Source: Nocardia jiangxiensis NBRC 101359 (GTDB lineage Bacteria; Actinomycetota; Actinomycetes; Mycobacteriales; Mycobacteriaceae). From it: 47,200 nucleotides of DNA. The stretch lies in NCBI RefSeq assembly GCF_000308615.1, contig NZ_BAGB01000073.1:1-47200 (forward strand), written 5' to 3'. Of this stretch, positions 16,672-24,891 are shown piece after piece; within the stretch, counting starts at the first letter, position 1, and each line of letters begins with the position of its first letter. A program made the translations under genes and the position numbers. Under the pieces are notes generated by a model. That model had not been told where the DNA came from and did no database searches. It was given only the letters and a program-made list of their open reading frames with translations.

Positions 16672-17859
16672 TCAGCTCGGCGCGGGGCCCTGATACGGGC
16701 GGAAGCCGGGGTGGAACGGGCCGCCGGGCCGGTCGGACTCCTCCTCGGGCAGGTCCTCGGCGAATTCGGGTTCCTCGGGCTGGTGTTCGGAGTCCTCGGG
16801 CGAGGACTCCTCGGCCGGGGGCCAGTTGCGCCGGACGCGGGTGCGCGGATCGGGCACCACGGCCAGCGCCGGGCGACGTTGCGGCGGTTCGGATTCCCCG
16901 GCGATATCGTTCACCAGCGAGGCGTACCCGCTGTCGGACTCGTCGGCGGGAATCTCGTAATCGCGTCGCTCGGAATCGAATTCGCCGAGTTGCGCGGACG
17001 GGTGGGCACGGTCGTCCGGATCGTCGAAGTCGCGCTCGTAGGGGCGCTCGTCGTAGCGGCGGTCCGCATCGGGGCGTTCGGCGTACCGGCGCTCGTCGTC
17101 GTAGCGACGGTCCTGGTCGTAGTCGCCGTAACCGCGTGGGCCCGGCCGATCCTGGTCATAGTCCGCCTCCGGATCCTCGCCCTCGTCGCGAGCGCGCGGA
17201 AGCGGACGTCCCGGATCACGCACATCGGGATCCCCGGAGTCGGCGCCACCGGCCACCGGCGGCAGCACGTGCAGCAGACCGGACAGTCGCAGCACCGCGT
17301 CGACCGCGCCCTCCCACTCCCGCGAGGACAGGCCCACCGGCAGCACGCCGAGCGTCCAGTTGCCCTCACTCCACAGCTGTTGCACGCTGCCGGAAAGGGT
17401 TTCGATGAAGGCGACCATCCGCTGATCCACCGCGTGCCGGGCGATATCCGGATTGGTCGCGAACACCACTCGGTCACCGATGGCGCCGAGCAGTTCCAGA
17501 TCCGCGTCCTTGGGCGGGGCGGCGGTCTTGAGGCGCAGGTCGATATCGATATCGGAGCCGATCTGCCGACGCACGGCGACCAGCGTCGCGGCGTCCTCCA
17601 GATCGAACAGAACGAACTTCTCGCCCTTGCGATTACCGGAGACCACGTCGACCGCGGACAGGTACCCGAGTTTGGCCATCGCACCGCGACGCCACGTCGC
17701 CGCCAGTGCCGGTTCGACCGAAACATAGGTGTAGCCCTGAGCTTTCGCCCAGACCTGACGCACGTGACCGGTCCGCTGCCGCTGGAGCCGATCGAAATAC
17801 AGCAGCACGATCGCACCAACCAGTGCGATCGCCGCGAGTCCGAACCACATTGCCGTCAT
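16672..17859 (-). CDS. ttfA: TtfA-like trehalose-monomycolate transport factor with long acidic tail
   Basis: The ATG at 17859 was chosen; a TTG 9 bases upstream and ATG at 17850 are possible. One N-terminal membrane helix (MWFGLAAIALVGAIVLLYF) is followed by a compact cytoplasmic domain to about residue 205 (GYTYVSVEPALAATWRRGAMAKLGYLS, FVLFDLEDAATLVAVRRQI, WTLGVLPVGLSSREWEGAVDAVLRL). Position between clpB and pyrE, size of the domain and the N-terminal anchor match mycobacterial TtfA (Rv0383c), an essential partner of the trehalose-monomycolate flippase MmpL3. After residue 205 comes an extra tail of about 190 residues, rich in Asp, Arg, Tyr and Glu (repeated YDQDR, DDERRY, RRYDERPY), predicted disordered. 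The tail looks longer than in mycobacterial homologues. The family call rests on context as much as sequence. Confidence 0.75.
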   Translation of the reverse strand: MTAMWFGLAAIALVGAIVLLYFDRLQRQRTGHVRQVWAKAQGYTYVSVEPALAATWRRGAMAKLGYLSAVDVVSGNRKGEKFVLFDLEDAATLVAVRRQIGSDIDIDLRLKTAAPPKDADLELLGAIGDRVVFATNPDIARHAVDQRMVAFIETLSGSVQQLWSEGNWTLGVLPVGLSSREWEGAVDAVLRLSGLLHVLPPVAGGADSGDPDVRDPGRPLPRARDEGEDPEADYDQDRPGPRGYGDYDQDRRYDDERRYAERPDADRRYDERPYERDFDDPDDRAHPSAQLGEFDSERRDYEIPADESDSGYASLVNDIAGESEPPQRRPALAVVPDPRTRVRRNWPPAEESSPEDSEHQPEEPEFAEDLPEEESDRPGGPFHPGFRPYQGPAPS

Positions 17860-17877
17860 CGCGGACAAGTCTAGTTG

Positions 17878-17896
17878 CCACGCGCACCGCGCGTGG
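17878..17896 (-). terminator. Perfect 8-bp hairpin between the DUF5666 gene and ttfA
   Basis: CCACGCGC (17878-17885) and GCGCGTGG (17889-17896) pair perfectly around a 3-base loop, 36 bases after the DUF5666 gene stop and 19 bases before the ttfA start. There is no U tract. It may end the upstream transcript or act in the ttfA leader. Confidence 0.4.
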
Positions 17897-17932
17897 TGTG
17901 CGCACTGCGTGTTGTGCGTGGCCGCCCGCGGA

Positions 17933-18784
17933 TCAGCGGGTCGGCGTGGGCGTGGGAGTGCCCTGCGAGGGCAGTGCGGTGCCGATGACGATCTTGGCCT
18001 GAATCGAACCGTCGGCGTTCTTGTCGCCCTGGACCACGACCATATCGCCGGGATGCAGATCGGCGATGGTGCTCGAACCCAGCGCGATCACCTCGGTCTT
18101 GGCATCGGTGTGCACGGTGATGGTCGAACCGGACAGCGAATCGACGGTCAGCGTGGATCCGTCGTTGGCGCTGATGGTGCCCATCGTCGCGCCGAGGCCG
18201 TCGGCGGTGCCGCCCAGGCCGGGCAGCTGCGGCGCGGTGGTCGTCCCGGTGCCGGGCGTATCGGGCGACTGCGGGAACAGCGGCAGTCCGGTGGGAGCGC
18301 TGCGGTACGTGGTGCCCCCGGCGGTCGAGGACGACGAGGAATCACTGCCCAGGAACAACCCGACCGCGACCGCGCCGAGCACCACCACCGCGAAGGCCAC
18401 CAGCGTCAACCCCACCCACATGCCGCGCCGGTCGCGGTGCGGCGGGGGCTGGTCCGGCGGCAGATCGGGCGGGCCGACCAGCGTCGGCTGCGGGCCGTTC
18501 TGAACCGGCGTCGTGCGGGCCGGACCGATCCACTGGGTGTCGTACGCGGCCTCGCCCGGACCGGGCCCCTCGTAGACGCCCCACTGACTCTGATACGGCG
18601 GCAGCTCCCGAGTCGGATTCGGCCCGGGAGCCTGGTCGAAGTACTGATAGGGCTCGGTCGACCCGTATGCGTCCGAGTACTCCGGCGTACGCATACCCTC
18701 AGGCTCGCCCGGCGCTCCGAGATGTTCGGTCGGCGCGTCGGGCGAATCCGGCCGCTGTGCCCACGGATCGCTCGGAGTGGTCAT
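17933..18784 (-). CDS. Single-pass membrane protein with extracytoplasmic DUF5666 domain
   Basis: The ATG at 18784 (MTTPSDPWAQRPDSP) was chosen over a GTG 30 bases upstream. The 283-residue product has a Pro/Tyr-rich, acidic cytoplasmic region (to about 115), a basic stop-transfer (HRDRRGM), one transmembrane helix (about 122-145), a Ser/Thr/Pro linker, and a C-terminal domain of about 75 residues with DUF5666 features (GTISANDGSTLTVDS, TITVHTDAKTEV, LHPGDMVVVQGD). DUF5666 is an OB-like beta barrel of unknown role. The gene sits between clpB and ttfA on the same strand and may share their promoter. Function unknown. Confidence 0.8.
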   Translation of the reverse strand: MTTPSDPWAQRPDSPDAPTEHLGAPGEPEGMRTPEYSDAYGSTEPYQYFDQAPGPNPTRELPPYQSQWGVYEGPGPGEAAYDTQWIGPARTTPVQNGPQPTLVGPPDLPPDQPPPHRDRRGMWVGLTLVAFAVVVLGAVAVGLFLGSDSSSSSTAGGTTYRSAPTGLPLFPQSPDTPGTGTTTAPQLPGLGGTADGLGATMGTISANDGSTLTVDSLSGSTITVHTDAKTEVIALGSSTIADLHPGDMVVVQGDKNADGSIQAKIVIGTALPSQGTPTPTPTR

Positions 18785-18841
18785 ACATTCCAGATTAGGG
18801 GAGATCCAGACCACATCCGAGGATCAGCCGTATGGCCCTGT

Positions 18842-21406
18842 TCACCTGCCGACAATCAGGCCGTCACCGTCCGGGGAGACGTTGACCTTCACCAGATCGC
18901 CGTCGGTGATCTCGCCGGCCAGCAGTTCCTTGGCCAGGGAATCGCCGATGGACTGCTGGATCAGCCGACGCAGCGGGCGGGCGCCGTACGCCGGGTCGTA
19001 GCCCCGCACCGCCAGCCAGAACCGCGCCGAATCGCTGACCTCCAGGGTGAGCCGCCGCTGCGCCAGACGCTTCTGCAGTTGGTTCAGCTGGATGCCGACG
19101 ATCTCCTCGAGTTCCTCCTCGTCGAGCGCGTGGAACATCACCACATCGTCCAGGCGGTTGAGGAATTCCGGCTTGAACGCGGCGCGCACCGCATTCATCA
19201 CGAACTCCTTGTCGCCGCCCGCACCCAGGTTGGAGGTGAGGATGAGGATGGTGTTGCGGAAGTCGACCGTGCGGCCCTGGCCGTCGGTCAACCGGCCCTC
19301 GTCGAGCACCTGCAGCAGGATGTCGAACACGTCCGGGTGCGCCTTCTCGATCTCGTCGAACAGCACCACCGTGTACGGCCGGCGTCGCACCGCCTCGGTC
19401 AACTGACCGCCCTGGTCGTAGCCGACGTATCCGGGCGGCGCGCCGACCAGGCGAGCCACCGCGTGCTTCTCGGAGTACTCGCTCATATCGATCCGGATCA
19501 TGGCGCGTTCGTCGTCGAACAGGAAGTCCGCCAACGCCTTCGCCAATTCGGTCTTGCCCACGCCGGTCGGTCCGACGAACAGGAACGATCCCGTCGGCCG
19601 ATTCGGATCCGCGACCCCGGCACGCGCGCGGCGCACCGCATCGGACACCGCCCGCACCGGTTCGGCCTGCCCGACCACCCGGCCGCGCAGCTCCTCCTCC
19701 ATGCGCAGCAGCTTCTGCGTCTCGCCCTCGAGCATCCGCCCGACCGGAATTCCGGTCCACGACGAGACCACCTCGGCGATATCGTCCGGGCCGACCTCCT
19801 CCTTGAGCATCACCTCGCCGTCGGAGCCGCTGCCGGCGGTCCCGGCCTTCTCCTCGGCCTCGGCCAGCTGCTTCTCCAACTGCGGGATGCGCCCGTAGCG
19901 CAGTTCGGCGGCCTTGCCCAGATCACCGTCGCGTTCGGCGCGCTCGGATTCGCCGCGCAGCGATTCGAGTTCCTCCTTGATCACGCGCACACCATCGATG
20001 GCCTGCTTCTCGTTCTGCCAGCGGGCCATCAGCTGGTTGAGCTTCTCGCGGTCGTCGGCCAGTTCCTGACGCAATTTCTCCAGGCGCTGCTTGGATGCCG
20101 CGTCGGTCTCCTTGGCCAGGGCGACCTCTTCGATCTCGAGCCGTCGCACCGCGCGTTCGACCTCGTCGATCTCCACCGGACGCGAGTCGATCTCCATCCG
20201 CAGCCGCGAGGCCGACTCGTCGACCAGGTCGATCGCCTTGTCCGGCAGGAACCGGGAGGTGATGTACCGATCCGACAACGTGGCCGCGGCGACCAGCGCG
20301 GAGTCGGTGATGCGCACACCGTGGTGCACTTCGTACCGCTCCTTGAGCCCGCGCAGGATGCCGACGGTGTCCTCCACCGACGGCTCGCCGACCAGCACCT
20401 GCTGGAACCGCCGCTCCAGCGCCGGATCCTTCTCGATGTGCTGGCGGTATTCGTCCAGCGTGGTCGCGCCGACCAGACGCAGCTCGCCGCGCGCGAGCAT
20501 CGGCTTGATCATGTTGCCCGCGTCCATGGCCGACTCGCCGGTCGCGCCCGCGCCGACGATGGTGTGCAGCTCATCGATGAAGGTGACGATCTGCCCGGCG
20601 CTCTGCTTGATCTCCTCGAGCACGGCCTTGAGCCGCTCCTCGAATTCACCTCGGTACTTGGCCCCGGCGACCATCGCGCCCAGGTCGAGCGAGACCAAGC
20701 GCTTGCCGCGCAACGACTCCGGCACGTCACCGGCGATGATGCGCTGGGCCAGGCCCTCCACGATCGCGGTCTTGCCGACGCCGGGCTCACCGATCAGCAC
20801 CGGATTGTTCTTGGTGCGGCGGCTCAGAACCTGTACCACGCGCCGGATCTCGGTATCGCGGCCGATGACCGGGTCCAGTTTGCCCTCGCGGGCGGCGGCG
20901 GTCAGATCGGTGGAGTACTTCTCCAGCGCCTGATAGCTGCCCTCGGGGTCCGGCGAGGTGACGCGGGCGCTGCCGCGCACCGCGGTGAACGCCTCCCGCA
21001 GCCCGTCCGCGGTCGCGCCGTACTTCAGAAGTAGTTGGGACACATCGGAATCGCCGCGCGCCAGGCCGACCATCAGATGTTCGGTGGAGACGTACTCGTC
21101 GCCGAGTTCGGTGGCCAGCTGCTGTGCGGCGGTGATGGCCGCGAGGGCCTCGCGCCCCAGCTGAGGTGTGGTGGTGGCGCCGCTGGCGCGCGGCAGCCGG
21201 TCCACGATGTCCTGGGCCTCGCGCCGGACCGTGGCCGGATCGACGGCGACGGCCTCGAGCAGCGGGGCGGCGATGCCGTCGGTCTGATCCAGCAACGCCA
21301 CCAGCAAGTGCGCCGGACGGATCTCCGGATTGCCCGCGGCCGATGCGGACTGCAGTGCGGCGGTCATCGCCGCCTGGGTCTTGGTGGTGGGATTGAACGA
21401 GTCCAC
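18842..21406 (-). CDS. clpB: ClpB disaggregase (Hsp100)
   Basis: GTG at 21406 was chosen: AGGAAGG lies about six bases upstream and it gives the conserved N-terminus (V/M)DSFNPTTKTQAA. The 854 residues comprise the N domain (1-145), AAA-1 with Walker A GEPGVGKTA near 206-213, the coiled-coil middle domain (about 405-525, EKLRQELADDREKLNQL and SERAERDGDLGKAAELRYG), and AAA-2 with GPTGVGKTE near 605. The pore loops KYRGEFEER and GYVGYDQGG and the arginine fingers are present. ClpB works with DnaK/DnaJ/GrpE to pull proteins out of aggregates. A HAIR operator lies 70 bp upstream, so HspR repression is expected together with the dnaK operon. The flavohemoglobin gene is divergent. Confidence 0.97.
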   Translation of the reverse strand: MDSFNPTTKTQAAMTAALQSASAAGNPEIRPAHLLVALLDQTDGIAAPLLEAVAVDPATVRREAQDIVDRLPRASGATTTPQLGREALAAITAAQQLATELGDEYVSTEHLMVGLARGDSDVSQLLLKYGATADGLREAFTAVRGSARVTSPDPEGSYQALEKYSTDLTAAAREGKLDPVIGRDTEIRRVVQVLSRRTKNNPVLIGEPGVGKTAIVEGLAQRIIAGDVPESLRGKRLVSLDLGAMVAGAKYRGEFEERLKAVLEEIKQSAGQIVTFIDELHTIVGAGATGESAMDAGNMIKPMLARGELRLVGATTLDEYRQHIEKDPALERRFQQVLVGEPSVEDTVGILRGLKERYEVHHGVRITDSALVAAATLSDRYITSRFLPDKAIDLVDESASRLRMEIDSRPVEIDEVERAVRRLEIEEVALAKETDAASKQRLEKLRQELADDREKLNQLMARWQNEKQAIDGVRVIKEELESLRGESERAERDGDLGKAAELRYGRIPQLEKQLAEAEEKAGTAGSGSDGEVMLKEEVGPDDIAEVVSSWTGIPVGRMLEGETQKLLRMEEELRGRVVGQAEPVRAVSDAVRRARAGVADPNRPTGSFLFVGPTGVGKTELAKALADFLFDDERAMIRIDMSEYSEKHAVARLVGAPPGYVGYDQGGQLTEAVRRRPYTVVLFDEIEKAHPDVFDILLQVLDEGRLTDGQGRTVDFRNTILILTSNLGAGGDKEFVMNAVRAAFKPEFLNRLDDVVMFHALDEEELEEIVGIQLNQLQKRLAQRRLTLEVSDSARFWLAVRGYDPAYGARPLRRLIQQSIGDSLAKELLAGEITDGDLVKVNVSPDGDGLIVGR

Positions 21407-21476
21407 GATCACCTTCCTACTTGTCGTCTCTGCGCAGCCTCGTCCGGCTGCTTCCGATCAGTTCAACGCAGTAGAA

Positions 21477-21497
21477 GTTGAGTCTGTTCCGCTCAAG
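21477..21497 (-). promoter_or_regulatory. HAIR operator (HspR site) of clpB
   Basis: GTTGAGT-N7-GCTCAAG matches the HspR-associated inverted repeat CTTGAGT-N7-ACTCAAG in 12 of 14 arm positions. On the minus strand TTGAGC at its start could serve as -35, with TACTGC 17 bases on as -10, so bound HspR would cover the promoter. Confidence 0.85.
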
Positions 21498-21618
21498 TTT
21501 GATTCTTTTCGGCGGCTCACGCAATGCCACCGGGGACCGCTTCCCCCACGCTAGCCCCGCGAACCACCCGACCACGGCGTTTCGCCCTCAGCGAGGTTGG
21601 GTACCGTCAAGACCTCAT

Positions 21619-21640
21619 AACCGTGCGACCACGGTTTTTT
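21619..21640 (+). promoter_or_regulatory. Terminator-like hairpin in the flavohemoglobin leader
   Basis: AACCGTG (21619-21625) pairs with CACGGTT (21630-21636) around CGAC, and the last bases run into TTTTTT (21635-21640). It has the form of an intrinsic terminator on the plus strand, yet no plus-strand gene lies upstream. It may be an attenuator, or its 18-bp palindrome may be an operator. Confidence 0.5.
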
Positions 21641-21661
21641 CGGGGATACTGGAACCCGAGC

Positions 21662-21686
21662 CGGTCCGGGCCTGCGGTCCGGACCG
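21662..21686 (+). promoter_or_regulatory. 8-bp inverted repeat before the flavohemoglobin start
   Basis: CGGTCCGG (21662-21669) and CCGGACCG (21679-21686) form a perfect dyad with a 9-base spacer, ending 26 bases before the GTG start. It could be an operator or an RNA hairpin near the ribosome site. Confidence 0.4.
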
Positions 21687-21711
21687 TTCTATGAGAAAGG
21701 AAGCTCGAGTC

Positions 21712-22872
21712 GTGGATGCGCGTTCGGCTGCGCTGGTCCGCGCCAATTTCCGGTCCGTCATCGAAGCGCCGAACGGGCCGGAACGGCTGGTCAGCGCGTT
21801 CTACGGCCATATGTTCGGGGAGAATCCTCGGCTGCGGGAGCTGTTCCCGCCCGCCATGGACATGCAGCCCAAACGCGTGATGACCGCCGTGCAGTTCGTG
21901 CTCGACCATCTCGAGGACTGGGACCGCGCCCAGCACTTCCTCGAACAACTCGCCCGCGACCACCGCAAGTACGGGGTCGAGGCGGCACATTACGATATCG
22001 CCGGCCGCGCACTGGTGGCCGCGTTCCGCACCTACTTCGGCATCGGCGGCTGGTCCCGCGAACTCGAGGAGGGCTGGCGCGATATCGGCATCCTGGTCTC
22101 CGCCTCGATGGCCATCGGCGCGAATTCCGATACCTCCCAGCCCTTCTGGGAGGCGACGGTGGTCGGACACCGGCAGGTGCTGGAGGATCTGGCGATCGTG
22201 CGGCTGCAATCCGAGACGCCGATTCCCTATCAGGCCGGACAGTACGTCCCGGTGTCGGTTCCGCAGCGGCCCAAGATGTGGCGGTACCTCTCGCCCGCGA
22301 TTCCGACGAATCCCTACGGGGAGATCGAATTCCACGTCCGCAAGGTGGAGAACGGCTGGGTGAGCCCGGCCATCGTCGCCGAGACCGAGGCGGGGGACGT
22401 CTGGCAGATCGCCGGGCCGCTGGGCGGGCTGCACGTGGACCGCGACAGCGGCACCGATGTGCTGATGATCGGTTCGGGCACCGGTATCGCACCGCTGCGC
22501 GCGCAGCTCATCGAGATGGGCAGGCGCGGTGACAATCCGCGGGTGCACTTCTTCATGGGCGGGCAGTATCCGTGCGATCTGTACGACGTGGAGAACATGT
22601 GGCAGCTGTCGCTGAGCAATCCGTGGCTGACCGTGATTCCGGTGTGCGAGAACGCATCCAACCCCTGGTGGTATCCGCATCCCCCGGCCGACCCGCCGTT
22701 CGGCATGCACCGCAGGTTGATCGGTAATCTGGGTGCGGTGGTGGCGAGCTTCGGTTCCTGGTCCGATCGGCAGATCCAGATCGCCGGATCGCCCCGGATG
22801 ATCGCGGCCACCACCCGGGCACTGGTGGCGGTCGGCACACCGGAATGGGCCATCACCGCGGATCCGGTGTGA
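21712..22872 (+). CDS. Flavohemoglobin-like protein (globin + FAD/NAD reductase)
   Basis: GTG at 21712 (VDARSAALVRANF) is preferred because it aligns with the start of the paralogue at 24891 and is preceded by AAAGGAAG; ATG at 21691 is the alternative. Of 386 residues, about 1-135 form a globin: B10-type Tyr in SAFYGHMF, CD1 Phe in LRELFPP, Gln at the E7 position, and proximal His in RDHRKYG. The rest is a ferredoxin-NADP-reductase-like module with RYLSPA (flavin), GSGTGIAPLRAQL (NAD) and IAGSPRMI. The usual Hmp C-terminal ECFGP is absent. Its position beside clpB matches Rv0385, described as a type II flavohemoglobin with lactate-linked activity; NO-dioxygenase activity is not assured. Confidence 0.85.
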   Translation: MDARSAALVRANFRSVIEAPNGPERLVSAFYGHMFGENPRLRELFPPAMDMQPKRVMTAVQFVLDHLEDWDRAQHFLEQLARDHRKYGVEAAHYDIAGRALVAAFRTYFGIGGWSRELEEGWRDIGILVSASMAIGANSDTSQPFWEATVVGHRQVLEDLAIVRLQSETPIPYQAGQYVPVSVPQRPKMWRYLSPAIPTNPYGEIEFHVRKVENGWVSPAIVAETEAGDVWQIAGPLGGLHVDRDSGTDVLMIGSGTGIAPLRAQLIEMGRRGDNPRVHFFMGGQYPCDLYDVENMWQLSLSNPWLTVIPVCENASNPWWYPHPPADPPFGMHRRLIGNLGAVVASFGSWSDRQIQIAGSPRMIAATTRALVAVGTPEWAITADPV

Positions 22873-22929
22873 TCCGCAGCCGATCGATTCGACCGCAGGA
22901 CAAGGTATTTCGACGAACAGGGATGGTGT

Positions 22930-23715
22930 ATGACCCTCGGCCCCGATGAGACCGGCGAGATCCACCTCGGCGCGCCCACCGAATGGGCCGCGACGGTGGT
23001 CGGGCACCACCGTCTGCGGCACGACATCGCGGTGGTGCGGCTGATCGGTGACTACGTGCCGTTCGTCGCGGGCCAGTCGGTCGAGGTGCAGATTCCGCAG
23101 CATCCCGGGTTGCGGCGGCGCCTGTCGCCCGCCCTGGCGCCCTCCCGGGACGGCAAGCTGGAGTTCCACGTCCGGACCGTGCCGGGCGGGTGGTGCAGCG
23201 GATCGATCGTCGCGGACACCCAGCCGGGCGACGAATGGCGGATCACCGATCCGGCGGGCTGGCTGTCGGTCGACAACGACGCGACCGATGTGGTGATGCT
23301 GGCCGGCGGTACGGGTCTGGCGCCGCTGCGCTCGATCCTGCTGGAGATCTCCCGTCGCCCGGAACCGCCCCGCACCCACCTGTTCATCGGCGGCCGCTCA
23401 CCCCGCGACCTGTACGCCTCGGACATGCTCTACCTGCTGACCGGCGAACTGCCCTGGCTGACGGTCGTTCCCGTGGTGGAGAGTCCCGACGATCCGACCT
23501 GGGAAGACCCCTGGTACGAGAGCTGCCGGGTGGACGTGGGGTTCGATGTGGACGAGATGCTGGAGGGCACTCTCGCGGACGTCGTCGGGGAGATGGGGCC
23601 GCTGGAGCACCACCAGATCCTGGTGTGCGGTTCGCCGGGGATGACCACGGCGACCATCGATCGCCTGATCCAGACCGGCACCCCCGCGGAAGCCATTCGC
23701 TACGAAGGGGTTTGA
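22930..23715 (+). CDS. Globin-less flavin/NAD(P) oxidoreductase, paralogue of the flavohemoglobin reductase module
   Basis: The 261 residues begin at the ATG at 22930 with AGGGATGG upstream. The protein matches the reductase half of the previous gene: ATVVGHHRLRHDIAVVRLIGD, AGQSVEVQIPQ, RRRLSPALAP at the flavin motif, AGGTGLAPLRSILLEI at the NAD motif and VCGSPGMTT near the end. The globin domain is missing entirely, and the motif RRRLSPA lacks the aromatic residue (RYLSPA) that stacks on FAD, so flavin binding may differ. It is 57 bp behind the flavohemoglobin gene and probably co-transcribed. It might donate electrons to another haem or iron partner. Its exact reaction is unknown. Confidence 0.8.
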   Translation: MTLGPDETGEIHLGAPTEWAATVVGHHRLRHDIAVVRLIGDYVPFVAGQSVEVQIPQHPGLRRRLSPALAPSRDGKLEFHVRTVPGGWCSGSIVADTQPGDEWRITDPAGWLSVDNDATDVVMLAGGTGLAPLRSILLEISRRPEPPRTHLFIGGRSPRDLYASDMLYLLTGELPWLTVVPVVESPDDPTWEDPWYESCRVDVGFDVDEMLEGTLADVVGEMGPLEHHQILVCGSPGMTTATIDRLIQTGTPAEAIRYEGV

Positions 23716-23721
23716 GGTCTC

Positions 23722-24891
23722 TCAGAACAACGGGTCGTGGCGGATGTTGACGGCAGGTGTACCCGCGGCCATCAGGCGGAATTTGGTGGTCTGCACCATC
23801 GACGGGGAGCCCGAGATCTGCACGTCACGATCGGCCCACGGGCCGTAACCCGCTACGACAGCGCCGATCTGGCCGGTGCGGCGCGGGTCCAGACCCGGCA
23901 GGTCCGGGGTCGGATCACCGGAATCGAAGTACCACCAAGGGTTTTCCTCGCTCTCGACGATCGGCGTGACGGTCAGCCATTTGTTGGCCGCGGCCAATTC
24001 ACTCAATGTCACGAGGTCGTACAGGTCGCACGGGTGATGCCCGCCGACGAACAGATGCACCCGCGGATTGGACCGGCGACGCGCCATCGCCACGAGTTGC
24101 GCTCGCAGCGGGGCGATTCCGGTGCCGCAGCCGATCATCAGCAGTTTGCGCCGGGTGTTGCGGGGGATGCCGAGCCCGCCCATCGGCGCACTCAACAGCC
24201 ACTGGTCGCCGACCGCGGTGTGCCCGACCAGGGCCGGGCTGACCCAGCCGCCGGTGCGGGCGCGCACGTGGAATTCGATCTCCCCCTCGGCATTCGACGG
24301 ACCGGCCGGGGACAGATACCGCCACATCCGCAGCCGGGACGGGACCTGCACGCTCAGGTACTGACCGGCGGCGTACCGCATCGGCTGATCCAACCGCACC
24401 CGCACGACGGCGAGATCGTCCAGCACCCGGTGATGTTCGACCACCGTGCCGGTCCACACCGCGGGCGTGCCGCAATCCTGCGCCCCCACGATCATGGTGC
24501 GCGTGATCAGGGTGATGCACTCCTGCCAGGCGTGCTCCACCTCCTCGGTCCACAATTCCGTGCGCGCATGCGCACGCACCGCCGTGATCAGCGATTTCCC
24601 CACGGCCGGATAATGTTCCGGCGCGATGCCGAACTTGCGGTGATCGCGTCCGAGCTGCGCGAGGAACGGCAGCAGCTCGTCGGGCTCCTCGAGCCGATCC
24701 ACCACATGGGCGAGCGCGGAGACCAGGCGCTCACGCTGAGTGTCCAGGGATGCGGGAAAGAACTCGCGCAGCTGCGGTTGCGCGCTGAACAGGATCGCGA
24801 AGAACGATCCCGCCACTTCCTCAGGCCCCGCCTCCTCCGCAGCAACCGCTTTGAACGTCGTCCTGACCAAGGCGGCGGCACGCGAATCCAT
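23722..24891 (-). CDS. Second flavohemoglobin-like protein, Phe at B10
   Basis: ATG at 24891 (MDSRAAALVRTTF) gives 389 residues with the same layout as the first copy. Proximal His is kept in RDHRKFG, and CD1 Phe in LREFFPAS, with Gln in DTQRERL. The distal B10 Tyr of flavohemoglobins is Phe here (GSFFAILF against SAFYGHMF in the paralogue). That Tyr stabilises bound oxygen in NO-dioxygenases, so oxygen chemistry is likely changed. Reductase motifs RYLSPA, GCGTGIAPLRAQL and ISGSPSMV are intact. It converges with the globin-less reductase (6-bp gap). Similarity to both neighbours points to local duplication followed by divergence. Confidence 0.84.
   Translation of the reverse strand: MDSRAAALVRTTFKAVAAEEAGPEEVAGSFFAILFSAQPQLREFFPASLDTQRERLVSALAHVVDRLEEPDELLPFLAQLGRDHRKFGIAPEHYPAVGKSLITAVRAHARTELWTEEVEHAWQECITLITRTMIVGAQDCGTPAVWTGTVVEHHRVLDDLAVVRVRLDQPMRYAAGQYLSVQVPSRLRMWRYLSPAGPSNAEGEIEFHVRARTGGWVSPALVGHTAVGDQWLLSAPMGGLGIPRNTRRKLLMIGCGTGIAPLRAQLVAMARRRSNPRVHLFVGGHHPCDLYDLVTLSELAAANKWLTVTPIVESEENPWWYFDSGDPTPDLPGLDPRRTGQIGAVVAGYGPWADRDVQISGSPSMVQTTKFRLMAAGTPAVNIRHDPLF

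Larger units (their letters stand above)
21407..21711. other. Divergent clpB/flavohemoglobin control region
   Basis: This 305-bp gap has no gene. It holds the HAIR operator (21477-21497) toward clpB, then a plus-strand terminator-like hairpin with T run (21619-21640), then an 8-bp inverted repeat (21662-21686) just before the flavohemoglobin start. Each is listed separately. Confidence 0.7.

Noticed and set aside
17909..21034. A plus-strand open frame of 1041 codons opposite ttfA, the DUF5666 gene and clpB
   Set aside because: It lies opposite clear genes, has Arg/Gly/His-rich composition without family motifs, and arises from high-GC codon bias.
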